Of a stretch of DNA of 64,000 nucleotides, positions 23,766 through 35,557 are shown one piece after another. Source of the DNA: Marsupella aquatica (taxonomy: Eukaryota > Marchantiophyta). The notes beneath the pieces were generated by a model. It had not been told where the DNA came from and searched no databases. It saw only the letters and a program-made list of their open reading frames with translations. The position numbers were made by a program, and so were the translations under genes. The stretch lies in contig OZ316891.1 of the NCBI GenBank assembly GCA_973895155.1, positions 4,154,001 to 4,218,000 on the forward strand, given 5' to 3'. Positions within the stretch are counted from its first letter, which is position 1, and each line of letters opens with the position of its first letter.

Positions 23766-24445
23766 TGGCTGGCTAGCTGGCTGGTAACCTCTCTAGGGAA
23801 TTGCTTCAATCAAAATCTGCCAGTAAATTGCCTGAAATCAGATTCCGGTACTGAGCCTACCGGATGGTGCAGAGAGGGGCTAAAAATTGCTCGCGACAGG
23901 ATTGCCAAGAGACAAACAGGGGAAATTAAGCACTGGACTAGACACTGCTGCTGCAAAATCAGTCAGATCAATCCCATCCAATTTCTCCACAAGGCCAACA
24001 GATTCACCGGAGAGGGGGACAGCTTCCGAATTTAAAAGAGGCGACCACAGAGATGGTGGTTCTAGAGAGCTGCAGGCAACCTACATGCGCAACAGGACAG
24101 TCTTTGAAAGGAGACGAGAGCTCACAAAATTCTATAGATAAATCAAAAGCCCGTGCTGCCTCGTCTTGCAGTCTCGCTCGCTTCCTGCAGACACAGCAGT
24201 AAGTTGCCGTAATCACCTACCAACTCGACGAGCAAGGAAGCAGGCAAAATACCAGCACCGCAAGTTTTGAGGCCCCTTTGCTTCCACAAGCTCTCAATCA
24301 ATGCACTAGGGAAGCTTCTCAGGCTTCTGCTACAGTAGTCTAGTACAAGTGCAGTGGAGCCTAAAACAGACGGAGTGATTCGTTGCCAAGTTGCCTTGAA
24401 GAGAAGGAATCTCAGCAGTGGCTCCGCCTTCCAAAGCCCGAAAAT
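23502..24445 (-). repeat. 5' module B at HO1 (promoter/5' UTR plus transit-peptide codons)
   Basis: On the minus strand this segment matches about 31310-31925 ahead of and into Der/EngA, and 25925-26565 upstream of the KGD4-like gene. Landmarks in all three are CTGTCC, TTTGTTGGCC or TGTTGGCC, GGAGAAATT or GAAGAAATT, GACTGATTT and CCTGTCG. The HO1 and Der copies also share CAGCCAGC repeats just before the ATG and about 86-88 codons, ending near GGCTGTCCGGGC. HO1 and the 25.9-kb copy share a further AGCAAAGGGGCCTCAAAACT segment that I do not find upstream of Der. Confidence 0.9.
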
Positions 24446-24778
24446 GAACGAATCAATGAATTCATTTCCCACACACTACGGTCCCGTGTCGTGGTGGGCA
24501 ATCACGTCTCCCCCAACCACATATTCCTACTAACGACAAGCTATAATCCCCAACAATCCCAAACAGCAGAACCTAGAACCCACAGTCCCACACTATCCGA
24601 ACTGCACCGTCACTAGGGTTTTCGGGCTCCGCTAAAACCGCTGACTGCGGAACTCCTCCGAACATCCGGCTATGGCGGCAAAGCACCATAAGGCATAAGC
24701 ATTCTCCTACAGGTATCGTGGAAGTTTCACTGCGTTTTGATTCAACATGGATGCGTCTGAACTACACATCCTGGACTG
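24446..24778. other. HO1 upstream flank, no gene seen
   Basis: Unique-looking sequence between module B and the repeated segment at 24779. Short ORFs only. Confidence 0.5.
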
Positions 24779-25080
24779 CCCCATGAGCTCTTCTCACCGC
24801 CCATCTCCAATCCACAAATCAATCTCCAGAGAGATATGAGTACTGCGGAATTGTAATTGTTAGCGTGGGTCCAAACTGGGCAAAGTACAGTAGGGCCGCA
24901 ATGACCAAAACAGGGTAACCCTGGTTAAAGAAGGCAAGGACTGCGTTGTCCCGAAAATCTCGGGGACTGCAAACGATATGATTCTGGGTTTGGATTTCTG
25001 AGAATAGTTTGGCCCTATCTGTGGTCCAAGCACTACTGCACTCGCTCACTCACTGACCAACCAGCCTTCCCTGCTTGGAA
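24779..25080. repeat. direct repeat of the Der/EngA upstream region
   Basis: This matches, with interruptions, about 30605-31285 in the same orientation. Shared phrases include CCCATGAG, ACTGCCCAT or CCGCCCAT, AAATCAAT, CAAACTGGG, TTTGGCCCT and ACTGACCAACCAGCC. In the 30.6-kb copy it directly precedes module B; here it is separated from module B by about 0.85 kb. Confidence 0.75.
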
Positions 25081-25924
25081 CACGCCTAGCTCCTCGTCGG
25101 CCTTCCATCGCTTTGAGCCAGAGAGAACGTTGGTGTGAGGTGTTTGGCCACTGTTGCTCACCCTGACCCTGGTGTAGTTCTTCTCAGAATTTTGCCCTGA
25201 GTCATTTCTGGATCGAATGAATTGTCGGCGTATGGAATTGAAGCTAGATTGAGCGCTTTGCGGTAAGTGTAGGAGAAGGAATTTCGAATTTAGAGCTTCT
25301 AGAATTGGAGTTGATGTAACCCATTGGAGTCCCCAATTCTTTCGCTCTTGAGTGAACGATGGAAGTGTCTACTCACTTAGGACTACGAAACAATGCTTTC
25401 ATGCTGAGAGTTCTGACGTTCAGATAAAGAAGGTGGATGCACTTACTCGAAAATGTGTATTCGAAGAGAGTGAGAATAGTTAAACTGAGAGCATTTTCTG
25501 TCACGGTATAAATAGCAGCATCTCTGATTGTGTGTCGAGGTTACAGCTCGGAAGTGACTTTGACATTGACTTTTCTCAAGTTTTATGTCCTGATCTACCG
25601 CTGCTGACAAGTTATATAATTCTAGCTGTGCTTACTATTATCCCTCTAGAACAATGGAACTGTTCTGTTGATGATGGCACCATCGTATCACACTTCACAG
25701 TCGGTACAATTAGGTTCGCATGTGTGCAAGAAGAGCTTTCTCGAAACAAGATCTAAAGCAAATGAGGTGGGGAACAACGAGCAGCAGTCAATTCTGAGAA
25801 TGAGGAAGATTCTGATAATGAACGTTGGTTCGCGTCCTTCTTATCGATCATCGATCATTTCGGTTACCATACATTGAATTTTAAGTTACCATCGCAGGTC
25901 ATTACCTCCTACGCATGATGTTTC
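25081..25924. other. intergenic insert between repeat blocks
   Basis: No gene is recognised. The matching place upstream of Der/EngA lacks this stretch, so it may be an insertion here or a deletion there. I see no clear terminal repeats. Confidence 0.45.
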
Positions 25925-26565
25925 CGGCCTTAGAAGGCGGAGCCACTGTGGCGATCTCTTCTCTTGTTCTAGGCTCTACTGTACTGAACTACTGTATCTG
26001 AAGGCTGAGGAGCTCGCGTCGTGCTTTGATTGAGACCTTGTGGAAGCAAAGGGGCCTCAAAACTTGCCGTGTTGTCATGTTGCCTGCTTGCTTGGGTCGT
26101 CGAGTTCTCGGTCATTATGAATCCCATATATTCGTCTCAAATGAATGCCTCGGTAGATCACGCAACTCACTGTTGTGTCCGCAGGAAGCGAGCGAGACTC
26201 TCAAGAGAATAGACAGGTGGGGCCTTTAATTTGTTCAAAGAATTTTGCGAGGTCTCATCTCCTTTCACTGGCTTTCCAGTTGCTCGCATTCAGTTTGCCT
26301 CTCTAGAGCCACCCTCTCTTTTGGATAGCCTGTTTTAATCCTTGTCTCGGAAACTGTCCTCCTCTCCGGTGAATTTGTTGGCTGTGTGGAGAAATTTTCA
26401 TGGGTTTGATTGACTGATTTCGCACCAGCAGTTTCTAGTCCAGTGCTTAATTTACCCTGTCTATCTGTCGGGGGAGTCCTGTCGAGTAATTCTTATAACT
26501 CTGCATCATCACGTAGCCTCTTTGCTGGAATCTGGTTGTTGGCAATCTGAGTGCTGGAACCCTCT
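25925..26565 (+). repeat. 5' module B, copy without coding part
   Basis: Homologous to the HO1 upstream region in inverted orientation, and to the Der/EngA upstream region in direct orientation. The match stops before the CAGCCAGC run and the ATG, so no transit peptide is encoded. The copy points toward the KGD4-like gene, whose ATG lies 532 bp beyond its end, so it could serve as that gene's distal promoter. Confidence 0.85.
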
Positions 26566-26883
26566 GGTGTTTTGGTCACGAGAGCACGCTGCAAAGAATC
26601 ATGTCCTCGACAATAATTGTGAAATAAAATGTTAGTTTTTCGGTCGAATGCGTGAGAAGCAGGCGATACGATATCCTTTGAAGTTTTCCTTTAAAACCCT
26701 TTGGATCACGTGATGCGTGGAGGAGCGAGGACAAGAGGCACGCCATTGTCTCGATGAATAGTGTACCAAAAGATTAGGTTTTTGTGTGGTCGTCGGAGTT
26801 CCTATATCTTCTGGGAGACACAATTTCATTACCATCAATTCAATCACCATTGTTCATGATCTGATAAGGGCGGGCTTCGACGT

Positions 26884-26954
26884 GTTCTGTTCTGTTCTGT
26901 TCTGTTCTGTTCTGTTCTGTTCTGTTCTGTTCTGTTCTGTTCTGTTCTGTTCTC
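26884..26954. repeat. pentanucleotide microsatellite (TGTTC)n, about 14 copies
   Basis: An uninterrupted run of about 71 bp, located 145-215 bp upstream of the KGD4-like ATG. An acceptor-like TTATTTCAG follows at about 26987-26995, so it may lie in the promoter or in a 5' UTR intron. Confidence 0.95.
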
Positions 26955-27096
26955 TCCCTGATTGATTTATTGATCTTGGCCCTCCTTATTTCAGGTGACG
27001 AACGAGTTACGGAGAACAAGAGTGCCGTGAGTCTGTGTTTCTCTGTGCGCTCGCTCGCAAGCAAGCAAGCAAATTGTGCTTGATTGGCAGGAGAAG

Positions 27097-28470
27097 ATGG
27101 CGGGCCAGCAGATTGCCAAGCGAATTCCCCGGATCAAGTTTCCCGACCGCCGTGCAGCTGCTGCTGCCGGCTCTGGTGCTCCACCTCCGCCAGGTACCAC
27201 TCTCTCCCTCTCTCTCTCTCTCTCAGCACTACCGTAGAGGCAGAGTATTCACTTTCCTGTCATGCTTTGTCGATGCTTTCATCGTCCGAAGGCTTCAACG
27301 TAGCCGCATTCCTGCTCTTCTCCCCTTCCATTGAGGGACTTCGTGTTGGTAGGCGAGGCAAGGCCGCCCGCTGATACGGAGAACTTCCCTTTTTACGCTC
27401 TCATGTTGGTTTGTGAGTGCGTTCGTCGACCTCTTTTCTTGACAGCAGGTAGACTTGTGCGGTTCTCATTGAATGTATTTTTGAATGGGGTCTCAATTTC
27501 GACTTCACCGCGAAGATTGCGTTTTCTATGACTTGGCTCGTGATCTATCACGTTCTTTACACAAGTAGCGTCAATCCAAGCTACAATTTCACCTTGCCAT
27601 CTAAAGAAGTATGGCTTGAATAATGGTTAATTCGTCAGTTCCGTCTCTGCAGTCTAGCGATTCTTCATTCATTGGATTTACTTGCACTAGGGTAGCATTT
27701 GCGATAGAGTTGATGTGGTTGGTATCCAATTCTGTCAATGTTAGCTTCAGTGATAGGCTACTCTTCAGGAATTTTGAATATGCCTTGAAAATCTCTTAGG
27801 GAGAATTCAAAACGGAAGAGAAGGTTTCTTCATAAATAGAGCTCCTCGTTTGCTCCTTCTCTGTTGTAAAATTGTACATAATAACATCCACAAGCTCGGA
27901 TGTTGCGTCCATATGAAATAGTTTGCGGTAGATGCTTTCATGTATAAGTGATAGGTAAATGGAAGACTCGAGTTACAGTGCTGGTGAATGAATTTGTTCT
28001 CTGATGTGCCAATAAGAGCAATGTCAGTGATTTGTAATTTGGTTTCGTATAAATGCACCTGTTATCAAAATTGTAGTTCAGAGTTGTCCTAATTGGAGCT
28101 CACGTGTAGAGCTGCTGATTGTGCATTGATTTGTTCTCAGCAAGTCAAAGCGTTCCCAAAACTTCAACAGCCCCACCAGCAAGTTCAGCAAGTTCGGGAA
28201 GTGTTGGGGCTGCTTCAATTCAGCCAAGGCGACCCAAAGTCTCGAAAGAAGAGATTGATGCCGTGCTGGTACTGTAGTCTGCCCCCAATAATAACATGAC
28301 CTTTTAACGTAAGAGTTTAGTTTCATATCTGGTTAGGTTCTCCGTATCAAGCTCACAACCAAGAGTCTGACTGGTCTAGGAGTATCGAAGAAGGTGACTT
28401 GAGCGACGTGATATGAGTATTAAACTTCGAGTTTTATTTTTGTTTGCAGCTTGGTGGTGTTGTGTATTGA
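27097..28470 (+). CDS. KGD4: KGD4/MRPS36-like small mitochondrial protein
   Basis: Three exons (27097-27193, 28141-28268, 28450-28470) join with matching phases to an 81-residue protein, too fragmented for an ORF scan. The N-terminus carries RIPRIKFPDRR, the conserved (I/L)xFPDRR motif of the MRPS36/KGD4 family. The C-terminus is PKVSKEEIDAVLLGG, matching the family's terminal SxEE(I/M)..hhxGG motif. A Ser/Ala/Pro-rich linker lies between them. KGD4 (first named mitochondrial ribosomal protein S36) ties the E3 subunit to the 2-oxoglutarate dehydrogenase complex in the matrix. The basic amphipathic N-terminus could act as the import signal. The first intron (about 947 bp) holds a CT-rich microsatellite just after the donor. 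The assignment rests on two short motifs plus clean splicing; a profile search against the family would confirm it. Confidence 0.78.
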
Positions 28471-30604
28471 TGTTGGATACCCATCATTTCCTCCGGCAGG
28501 GAGCTTAGCTTGTATTTTGCTAAGTATGCAGATGAGCAAGCAATAAAGTTGTTTTCAGGTGTGCCCATGTTAACCCTTCACTCCCTTTTCAGAGCAAGCA
28601 CTTAGTATTCCACAGTCTGCCACAGAAGATTTGATTCACTCTGGGTTTTACGTCCTCTCTAGGCCGAATACCCACATGTTTCACTGCAGCAGTAAACCAC
28701 ATGGTTCACCGAAAATAGTTATTTCGTGTCGTGGATTAAGGGACCACCATCCCAATGTAATGAGTCACTCATTTCATTACCTGTCTGTCAATGAGCTCTG
28801 TATGAATTTGTGATTCTCTATGCATCATGCCAGTCAGGAGATGGCTCGAGGATGGACGTTGGAAATGCTGGACAGCAAGTTCAGAGCTATATATAGCCGC
28901 TTTATGGGGATGATGGTTTTTGAATTTATCACATCTTGTGTAGTGCACTGTCAAGCATCGTTTAGTGAAATCTGAATGACCTGTGGTTAGAAAGAGATCC
29001 CAGGGATTTAGTCACTATGGTTGTGGCGATGTCAGACAACCAAATATCATGAAGTCAGTGTCGTTTAGGAGTATAACATGTTCCGAGTTATTCCCGATGT
29101 TCTTTGCACACATTCCTTTTTGTACTACTTTGTCGCAGTTAAAGCGGATTCCAGACAATAACATAGAAAACTCTCCATTTGCACGATCACAATCAACTAA
29201 TCTATAGATGCTCTGCCTTGAGTTTTAAAAGACCGCTGACGTCTTGATCACAACAAAAGCGCGTCAGACTAGTTTTGAATACTCTCCATTTGCACTATTT
29301 TCCGTAAGGCACACAAATCATAAATGCTTTCAAGTTGATCTGCAAGGAGTGATGATTTTATCAGCAACATGAATGAATTTCAGAAGATCCAGCTCGTGGA
29401 ACTTGCCATGGCTTGCTACGGCACATCGGTGTACAGCTTCAACACCATCCAGTTTCTTCAAATGTACATTCCACCAATCGAAGAAAATACTTGATGAGAG
29501 AGAATAATGGCAGATGCGACGACACGTGAAAAACTATCAGACAAGCTGGAAAGCCTTTGAGAGTTCTTGAAATCTACATTCCACCAATCAAAGTAAAAAA
29601 AAATTAAGATCGGTGGCAGAACGAATGATGGCAGATGTGAACAAACCTGGAAAATCGAGAGCGCAAATCTATACTGTCAGTGATATGACCGAAGATCTCT
29701 GAATTTGAATGAAATTTATACCTTAATTAGGGAGACCCATACAATTCCGAGGGATAAACATGGAATCACAATTTTGCTAGATTCAGTAAAATTTGATAGG
29801 AATGATGACAGATTCTGAATTCATAAAAGTTGCCGGCACTTCTAGGACAACGCTATAGGGCAGGCCTGTCTTCACACTTTTGGACGATGTGGCCCAAATG
29901 TAACCTGTTAACTGTATGCTAAATTACCCTTGCTAAGATCACTTCTTGTTCCTAAAATATATTGAGATCTGTATTGGGCTAAACCAGTTTCCAAATCAAC
30001 ACAGCCAGAGTTCAAATAGTAAATTCAATGTGTCACACATTTAAATGGCATTATATGCTACATCTCAAACCCGTGCACTCAAGACATCTGTTGCCAAGCG
30101 CAAGTTTGCCATGTGCTGACCCGGCCATGATAGCTTAGACTTTTTTGACCACCATGGTCTTAACATACGTATTATATATATGGAAGCACCTAGCCCTCTT
30201 ATAGAATACTAGTCATTTGGATGCCATTCTACTGCATTTGGTTCACAATCTTTGTAGGTACATCAATATAGTGTAAATTATTTTGGCCTTCAACTCGTTG
30301 TCCTTGCACAATGTTAAATAAAACCAAACATGTATTATATTCCTTCCCAGCATCAAAGTATACATAAGGAAAGGATACACAAATCAATCCCACTACACTT
30401 TGGTTCAACATAACGGTGGCTGTGGCTGCATTAGGGGATCTCAAACCTGAAGTCCTGCAAAAAAAATCCTTGGCTCAAAAGCACGAGTTATGGACTTTGG
30501 TCACAAGTGGTAGGAACAAGCTTGAGTGAGTCCTCCACTTTACTTCTCAGAGAACCTGCGTGACCGCCAAAACCCAGTGGTTTGAGCACCCAACTATGCC
30601 ATGA
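28471..30604. other. intergenic, no gene recognised
   Basis: 3' flank of the KGD4-like gene, then A/T-rich sequence. Around 29455-29640 the phrase TACATTCCACCAATC is repeated about 125 bp apart, with AATGGCAGATG or ATGGCAGATG after it, suggesting a degenerate duplication. No domain-bearing ORF. Confidence 0.45.
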
Positions 30605-31669
30605 AGACTAACCCATGAGTTCTACTCACTGCCCATTGCCAATCTATAAATCAATGAACTGTGGCATTCTCCACAACTGGCAGCGTCAGGGTCAAACTGG
30701 GTCATAGTATAGTAAAATGGTGTAGTTGCAATCGGGACTACCAATGTGTAAGCCCCCCCTTCCCCCCCCCTTTGCGGCGGCAGCCTGGCCTGGGGGTCAT
30801 GAGATTTTGTAACCTGCCTAGAGGGTTAACCAAGTTCAGGCACAATTTTCAGATCATAAGTAAACTTACACTCTGGGCTTATGCTGGTTATAATTCATGG
30901 CCACTAGGGTTTAGAGTTTAACCACCAAACAACCCCCACCCACCCCCCCCCCCCAATCCCCCGGGGCGGGCTCACTGCTCTTGGGGATCCCCTTGGGGCC
31001 ATGGATTACCCTACACCATAACCCTGGTGAATAGGGCAATTGTGGGTTAAGGATAGCCAATGGCAATAGGAACTCGGTCACAAGTCAATATTAACCTGTA
31101 TACGAAATGGAGGATGGGGAGGGGTTCATCATTAATTCTATTTGAGAAGAAAAGCACCTTAGTAATGTAATATACGGTAATTGGAGGACAAATTAGTAAA
31201 AAGCTGTCTCTGGGATACTTTTGGCCCTCTCTGTACAGTAGACTCAATCACTGACCAACCAGCCCTCCCGAGTGTGTCTGTCTTGTCTCTATGTCTCTCT
31301 TTGCTCTCCCATCGCAATCTCCTTTCACTGGCTGTCCTGTGGGCTGTGGCTTCACCTCTCCCTAGAGCCACCTTCTCTCTGGAACCTGTTTTGAATCTTC
31401 TTTCGAAAAGCTGTCCATGCTCTCTCTTGTGATTTGTTGGCCCTGTGAAGAAATTTTGGTGGGATTGATAGACTGATTTCGCACTAGCAATGTGTAGTGC
31501 AGCGCTTGATTTCCCATGTCTGGGGAATCCTGTCGAGTGATTCTTATCGACTCTCGGCATCATCAGGTAGCCTCTTTGCTGGAATGTGAGTGTTGGCAAT
31601 CCACTGGTGGATGTTGATCGAAGCAATTCCTTAGTGAGGTGACCAGCCAGCCAGCCAGCCAGCCAGCCA
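30605..31669 (+). promoter_or_regulatory. Der/EngA upstream region, built from repeats
   Basis: About 30605-31285 is a second copy of 24779-25080 with insertions, including poly-C runs near 30755-30770 and 30939-30953. About 31310-31669 is the upstream part of module B, shared with HO1. A CAGC-repeat run (31643-31668) ends immediately before the ATG. I cannot place a transcription start. Confidence 0.6.
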
Positions 31670-31925
31670 ATGGCGCTCTCCTTAGGGGAGCTTGTGCAGC
31701 AGAAGGCGGTGGGACTGGGATTTAGTGGGCTTGGCAATTTTACCGCATTCCGGGGAGTGAGGGCCTCCTTGAAACCCTCTGCTCTGTGGAGCAATTCTCG
31801 GCAAAGAATTTCGTCTGTGGGGGCTTTACGGGTGCAGCAAAGCCATGGCTGGGCAGATTTTGGAATCCATGAGAACTCTAGAACTGGACTTGGGGGCTCT
31901 TCGGTGGGTGTGGCTGTCCGGGCAG
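31310..31925 (+). repeat. 5' module B at Der/EngA
   Basis: The third copy of the module, including about 86 codons of transit peptide. The match to HO1 ends close to CTGTCCGGGCAGG; thereafter this copy reads into the acidic linker of Der and the HO1 copy into its own mature domain. Confidence 0.9.
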
Positions 31926-34900
31926 GGAAAGGGACTGAGGAAGATGCTGACGATGATGATGATGAACCCCTATCGAAAGAGATGCTAGAGCAGGAGGCAG
32001 CTCGTGTTGCGCAACAGTACGCCCGATCTGTGGAGGAAGAGCTTCGCCAGGGTGAGCCTCATGACTTTTTATGTTCGTTTGTCGATCGTGCATTCTTTTA
32101 TTGGAGATTGTACGCCGATTCCTTGGAGTATCCTTACCTGATGAAGGTTTTAATATGTTTCTCGCTAAAATAAATGAATCATTCGCCAGAGGATGAGGCG
32201 GAAGCTTCGGGCGGAAAGAGGAAGAAGAGAGGACGGAAGGGAAGCTGGGACGAGGGAAGCGAACTGGACGTTCCAGATCATCTCCTTCCTAAAGTGGCCA
32301 TTGTTGGGAGGCCAAATGTAGGAAAATCAGCTTTGTTCAACCGTCTGGCCGGGGTGAGTTTCATATCGCATACCTGGGTGGACCTCGTAATCAAGTTTTT
32401 TGTCATGTGTGTGGTTTCGACAGTAAGCTTGCAATTTCCACTCTTTCACTGATCCTTAGTGGTACAGGGTGATGTTGCAATTGTACATGATGAACCAGGT
32501 GTGACTCGCGATCGTCTATACACTCGAGCTTTTTGGGGTGTGCATGAGTTTCTGTTGGTCGATACTGGGGGCGTTTTGACAGTCCCTTCATCTTCGAATA
32601 TGGGTTCAGATGCACTGGCTATCACCAGAGGTGGTGGCTCAGATGCAGTGACTCAAGCATTGAAAGAGGCAGCAGCTGCTGGCCTGCCGTCTTTGATTGA
32701 GAAACAAGCAGCTGCTGCTGTGGAGGATGCTTCTTCTGTCATCTTTGTGGTTGACGGCCAGGTAAATTGCTTGCCTGTTGATATCTCACTGCTTTGTAAC
32801 GCTGTAATCGTGACACTGTATTTAGTCTGGCGCTCTTGAGCAGCGGATGCTTTTGTTGAGTGTCTTTTTCTGGTCTTCTTAGAGTTCTGAGTTTGCTGCA
32901 TTCGGATCAGTTTTCTCTCCCTCTCCAGGCGTAAGAATTCTTTGGTTCGATTTTAGTCGAAACTAGAAGACGAAGGCTCATCATACCTGCTATTCATAGA
33001 TTCAGAGCTTCTAACCGCGTTTGAATTTAACAGGCTGGTCCCAGTGCAGCAGATACTGATATTGCGAATTGGTTGAGGAGGAAACACTCTAACAAAAGGA
33101 TAACGCTAGCAGTAAACAAGTGTGAATCACCAACCAAAGGGCGAATCCAAGCAGCCGAGTTCTGGGGTTTGGGGTGAGCAGGCAGTCTGTTGCAATTGTT
33201 TTGTGTATACGTTCAGCTGCCTTCTTCAGTTTTTTTTAATTGAAAGCTTAGAAATTGATTGTTTTCTGAAATGTACTCAAGATCTAATGTATTTCCAGGA
33301 TACTGGAAAATAAAAACACTTTTCTTCTTGCTGTAGACCCCATGCCCTACATAGCTTTGTTTATCTTCACCGATGTTTTTTCCAGAAGAAATATCACTCG
33401 TTCCTTTTTAGCAATTTCTATGAAAGGGTAATACGTGAAAGCAAAAGAAGTAATTGAAACAAGGAAAAAAGGCTAGGGGAAAGATTATGTTGAAATCTGA
33501 TGGCAAAGATTTTTGCCGAGCAAAACAAGGCAGCTTTTGGATACATGTTGAACTTACTTTTCTTCCCAGTAATTTTAAAGTTTTCACTCAGGGTCTTCCG
33601 TGTACTAAAGACAATATCCTACATGTATCTTGGGATCAGGTTTACTCCTATTGCCGTCTCTGCAATCTCTGGCACTGGAACTGGAGACTTGCTGGACAGT
33701 GTCTGCTTGGAGCTCCAAACACCGAAGGTATAAAGGAGGTGGCTGTTTGGTTTGACGAAAAGAAGTTTGGGTTATTGCTGTGTGTAGTCCTGAATTTTGA
33801 GTATCTTAGGATAGGTATTCCAGTTATTTATGGGTTTTCTTGTAAGTGAAGGTGCCAGACGATTTCAAGGAGGAAGAACGGCCTCTGGGTATCGCCATTG
33901 TTGGTCGACCAAATGTTGGAAAAAGTAGCATATTAAATTCGTTGGTCGGTGAGGATAGGACCATTGTCAGTCCAATAAGTGGAACTACACGAGATGCTAT
34001 CGATGCTGATTTTACTGGCCCCGATGGACAGGTTGGTGGTATCCCCTGCCTAGCAATACATTATTGTACAGAATCAAGATTTGTGAGGAACCTATGCAAG
34101 TCACAGGTCTATCTCAAAGCTACATTCAAGTCATACAACGAAATAGGTCATAGTACTAGGTGTTCAATCCGCAAGGTCCCAGGAAAGCAGAGAACATATA
34201 TCTTAGTTTTCATTCAGGTCCTTGAAGTTTCAAATTTAGGGTTTGTCTCATGTACGAGGATCTCAGAGCAAGTAAATTATGGCATTTGCAGATGTACCGT
34301 CTTATAGACACAGCTGGAATTCGGCGGAGAACAGCTGTTGCATCTGCTGGTAGCAGATCAGAGTATCTTTCTATTAATAGGGCATTTAGGGCTATACGAC
34401 GCTCTGATGTAGTGGCGCTTGTAATTGATGCCATGCAGTGTGTAACAGAGCAGGTAAATTGGATTTTCTCATTTTGTCATCTATGATACATATGTTTGGT
34501 ATTGTTGTTGTCAATTGTCAGGGATAGAGTATATCGTTCAGACGGTCTGATGTCACCTAGAGTATGAATGGTATGGTCTCGATTCTCAATCTCGAACTTC
34601 GAGACTCAGAAGAGTGCCGAAGGAGGTGCTGACTGCTGTGGTGTGGGAGTGCATTTTAAGCAAACAGCGTACAAATTCCACGGATATGGAGAGAAGCACA
34701 GTTACCAGGGCTGATGTTGAGATCTGTAAATGATGGCAGGATTTCAGACTAGGTGAGAGAATTGAGAAGGAAGGGAAGGCTTGTGTAATCGTGGTAAACA
34801 AATGGGACACAGTCCCTGATAAGGACTCTATGAGCACTTACTGGTACGACCGAGATGTGAAAGAGCGGTTGCGTGGGCTTAACTGGGCACCAATCGTCTA

Positions 34901-35557
34901 CACTTCCGCCACAAGTGGGCAGCGGATTGAAAGGTGACTGGACCAGATTATTTGGAGCTCTTATTTTGTACGGGGAAAATTGAACTGCGCACGACCCTTG
35001 GATTGTACTGACTTGATGTGTTTCCAGGATATTGGAGACTGCTAGTGCGGCTGGGAGGGAGAGGTGTCGAAGGTTGACAACTGCTGTCCTTAACCAAGTG
35101 GTAACAGAGGCTATAGCGCTGAAGCAGCCAACTATAGGCCGTGGTGGCAAGAAAGGCAGAATATACTACTGCACTCAGGTTGGTCCTCCTGAAAAGTTTC
35201 ATTGCCGATTTGTGTTTTTCCCCGTTTCTCAGTGATTTCTATGCACCCTGATTTATATGCGGAGAACGTTGTTGTAATCCAATTGTGTGCACGGCTAACA
35301 CCTTTAACACCTTTTCCATAAAATTGTGACAGGCTGCTATCAGACCCCCAACCTTCGTCCTTTTTGTGAATGATGCCAAGTTGTTTCCAGAGCTATACCG
35401 CAGATACATGGAAAAACAAATACGAGCAAATGTTGGGTATCCTGGCACTCCAATTCGAATACTCTGGCGGAGTAAAAAGAAAACTGAGAGAGAATATCCC
35501 TCTAGGAATGCTCCTTCAAGATCCCCTGCCTATGCTTCTAGCTCCCAAAGATATTAG
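31670..35557 (+). CDS. EngA: plastid double-GTPase Der/EngA (ribosome assembly)
   Basis: Der/EngA carries two tandem GTPase domains and a C-terminal KH-like domain and helps assemble the large (50S-type) ribosomal subunit, here probably in plastids. Ten exons (31670-32051, 32190-32353, 32468-32761, 33034-33173, 33640-33727, 33852-34031, 34292-34453, 34740-34933, 35028-35178, 35333-35557) join in frame to 659 residues. Residues 1-86 are a transit peptide, followed by an acidic and then a lysine-rich linker. G domain 1 has GRPNVGKS (167-174), DTGG (214-217) and NKCE (308-311, in place of the usual NKxD). G domain 2 has GRPNVGKS (374-381), DTAG (422-425) and NKWD (490-493). The KH-like part contains [11 protein letters not shown] and [10 protein letters not shown]. 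Oddity: its transit peptide is shared with HO1. The first G domain has a long insert after DTGG rich in Gly, Ser and Ala. Confidence 0.97.
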
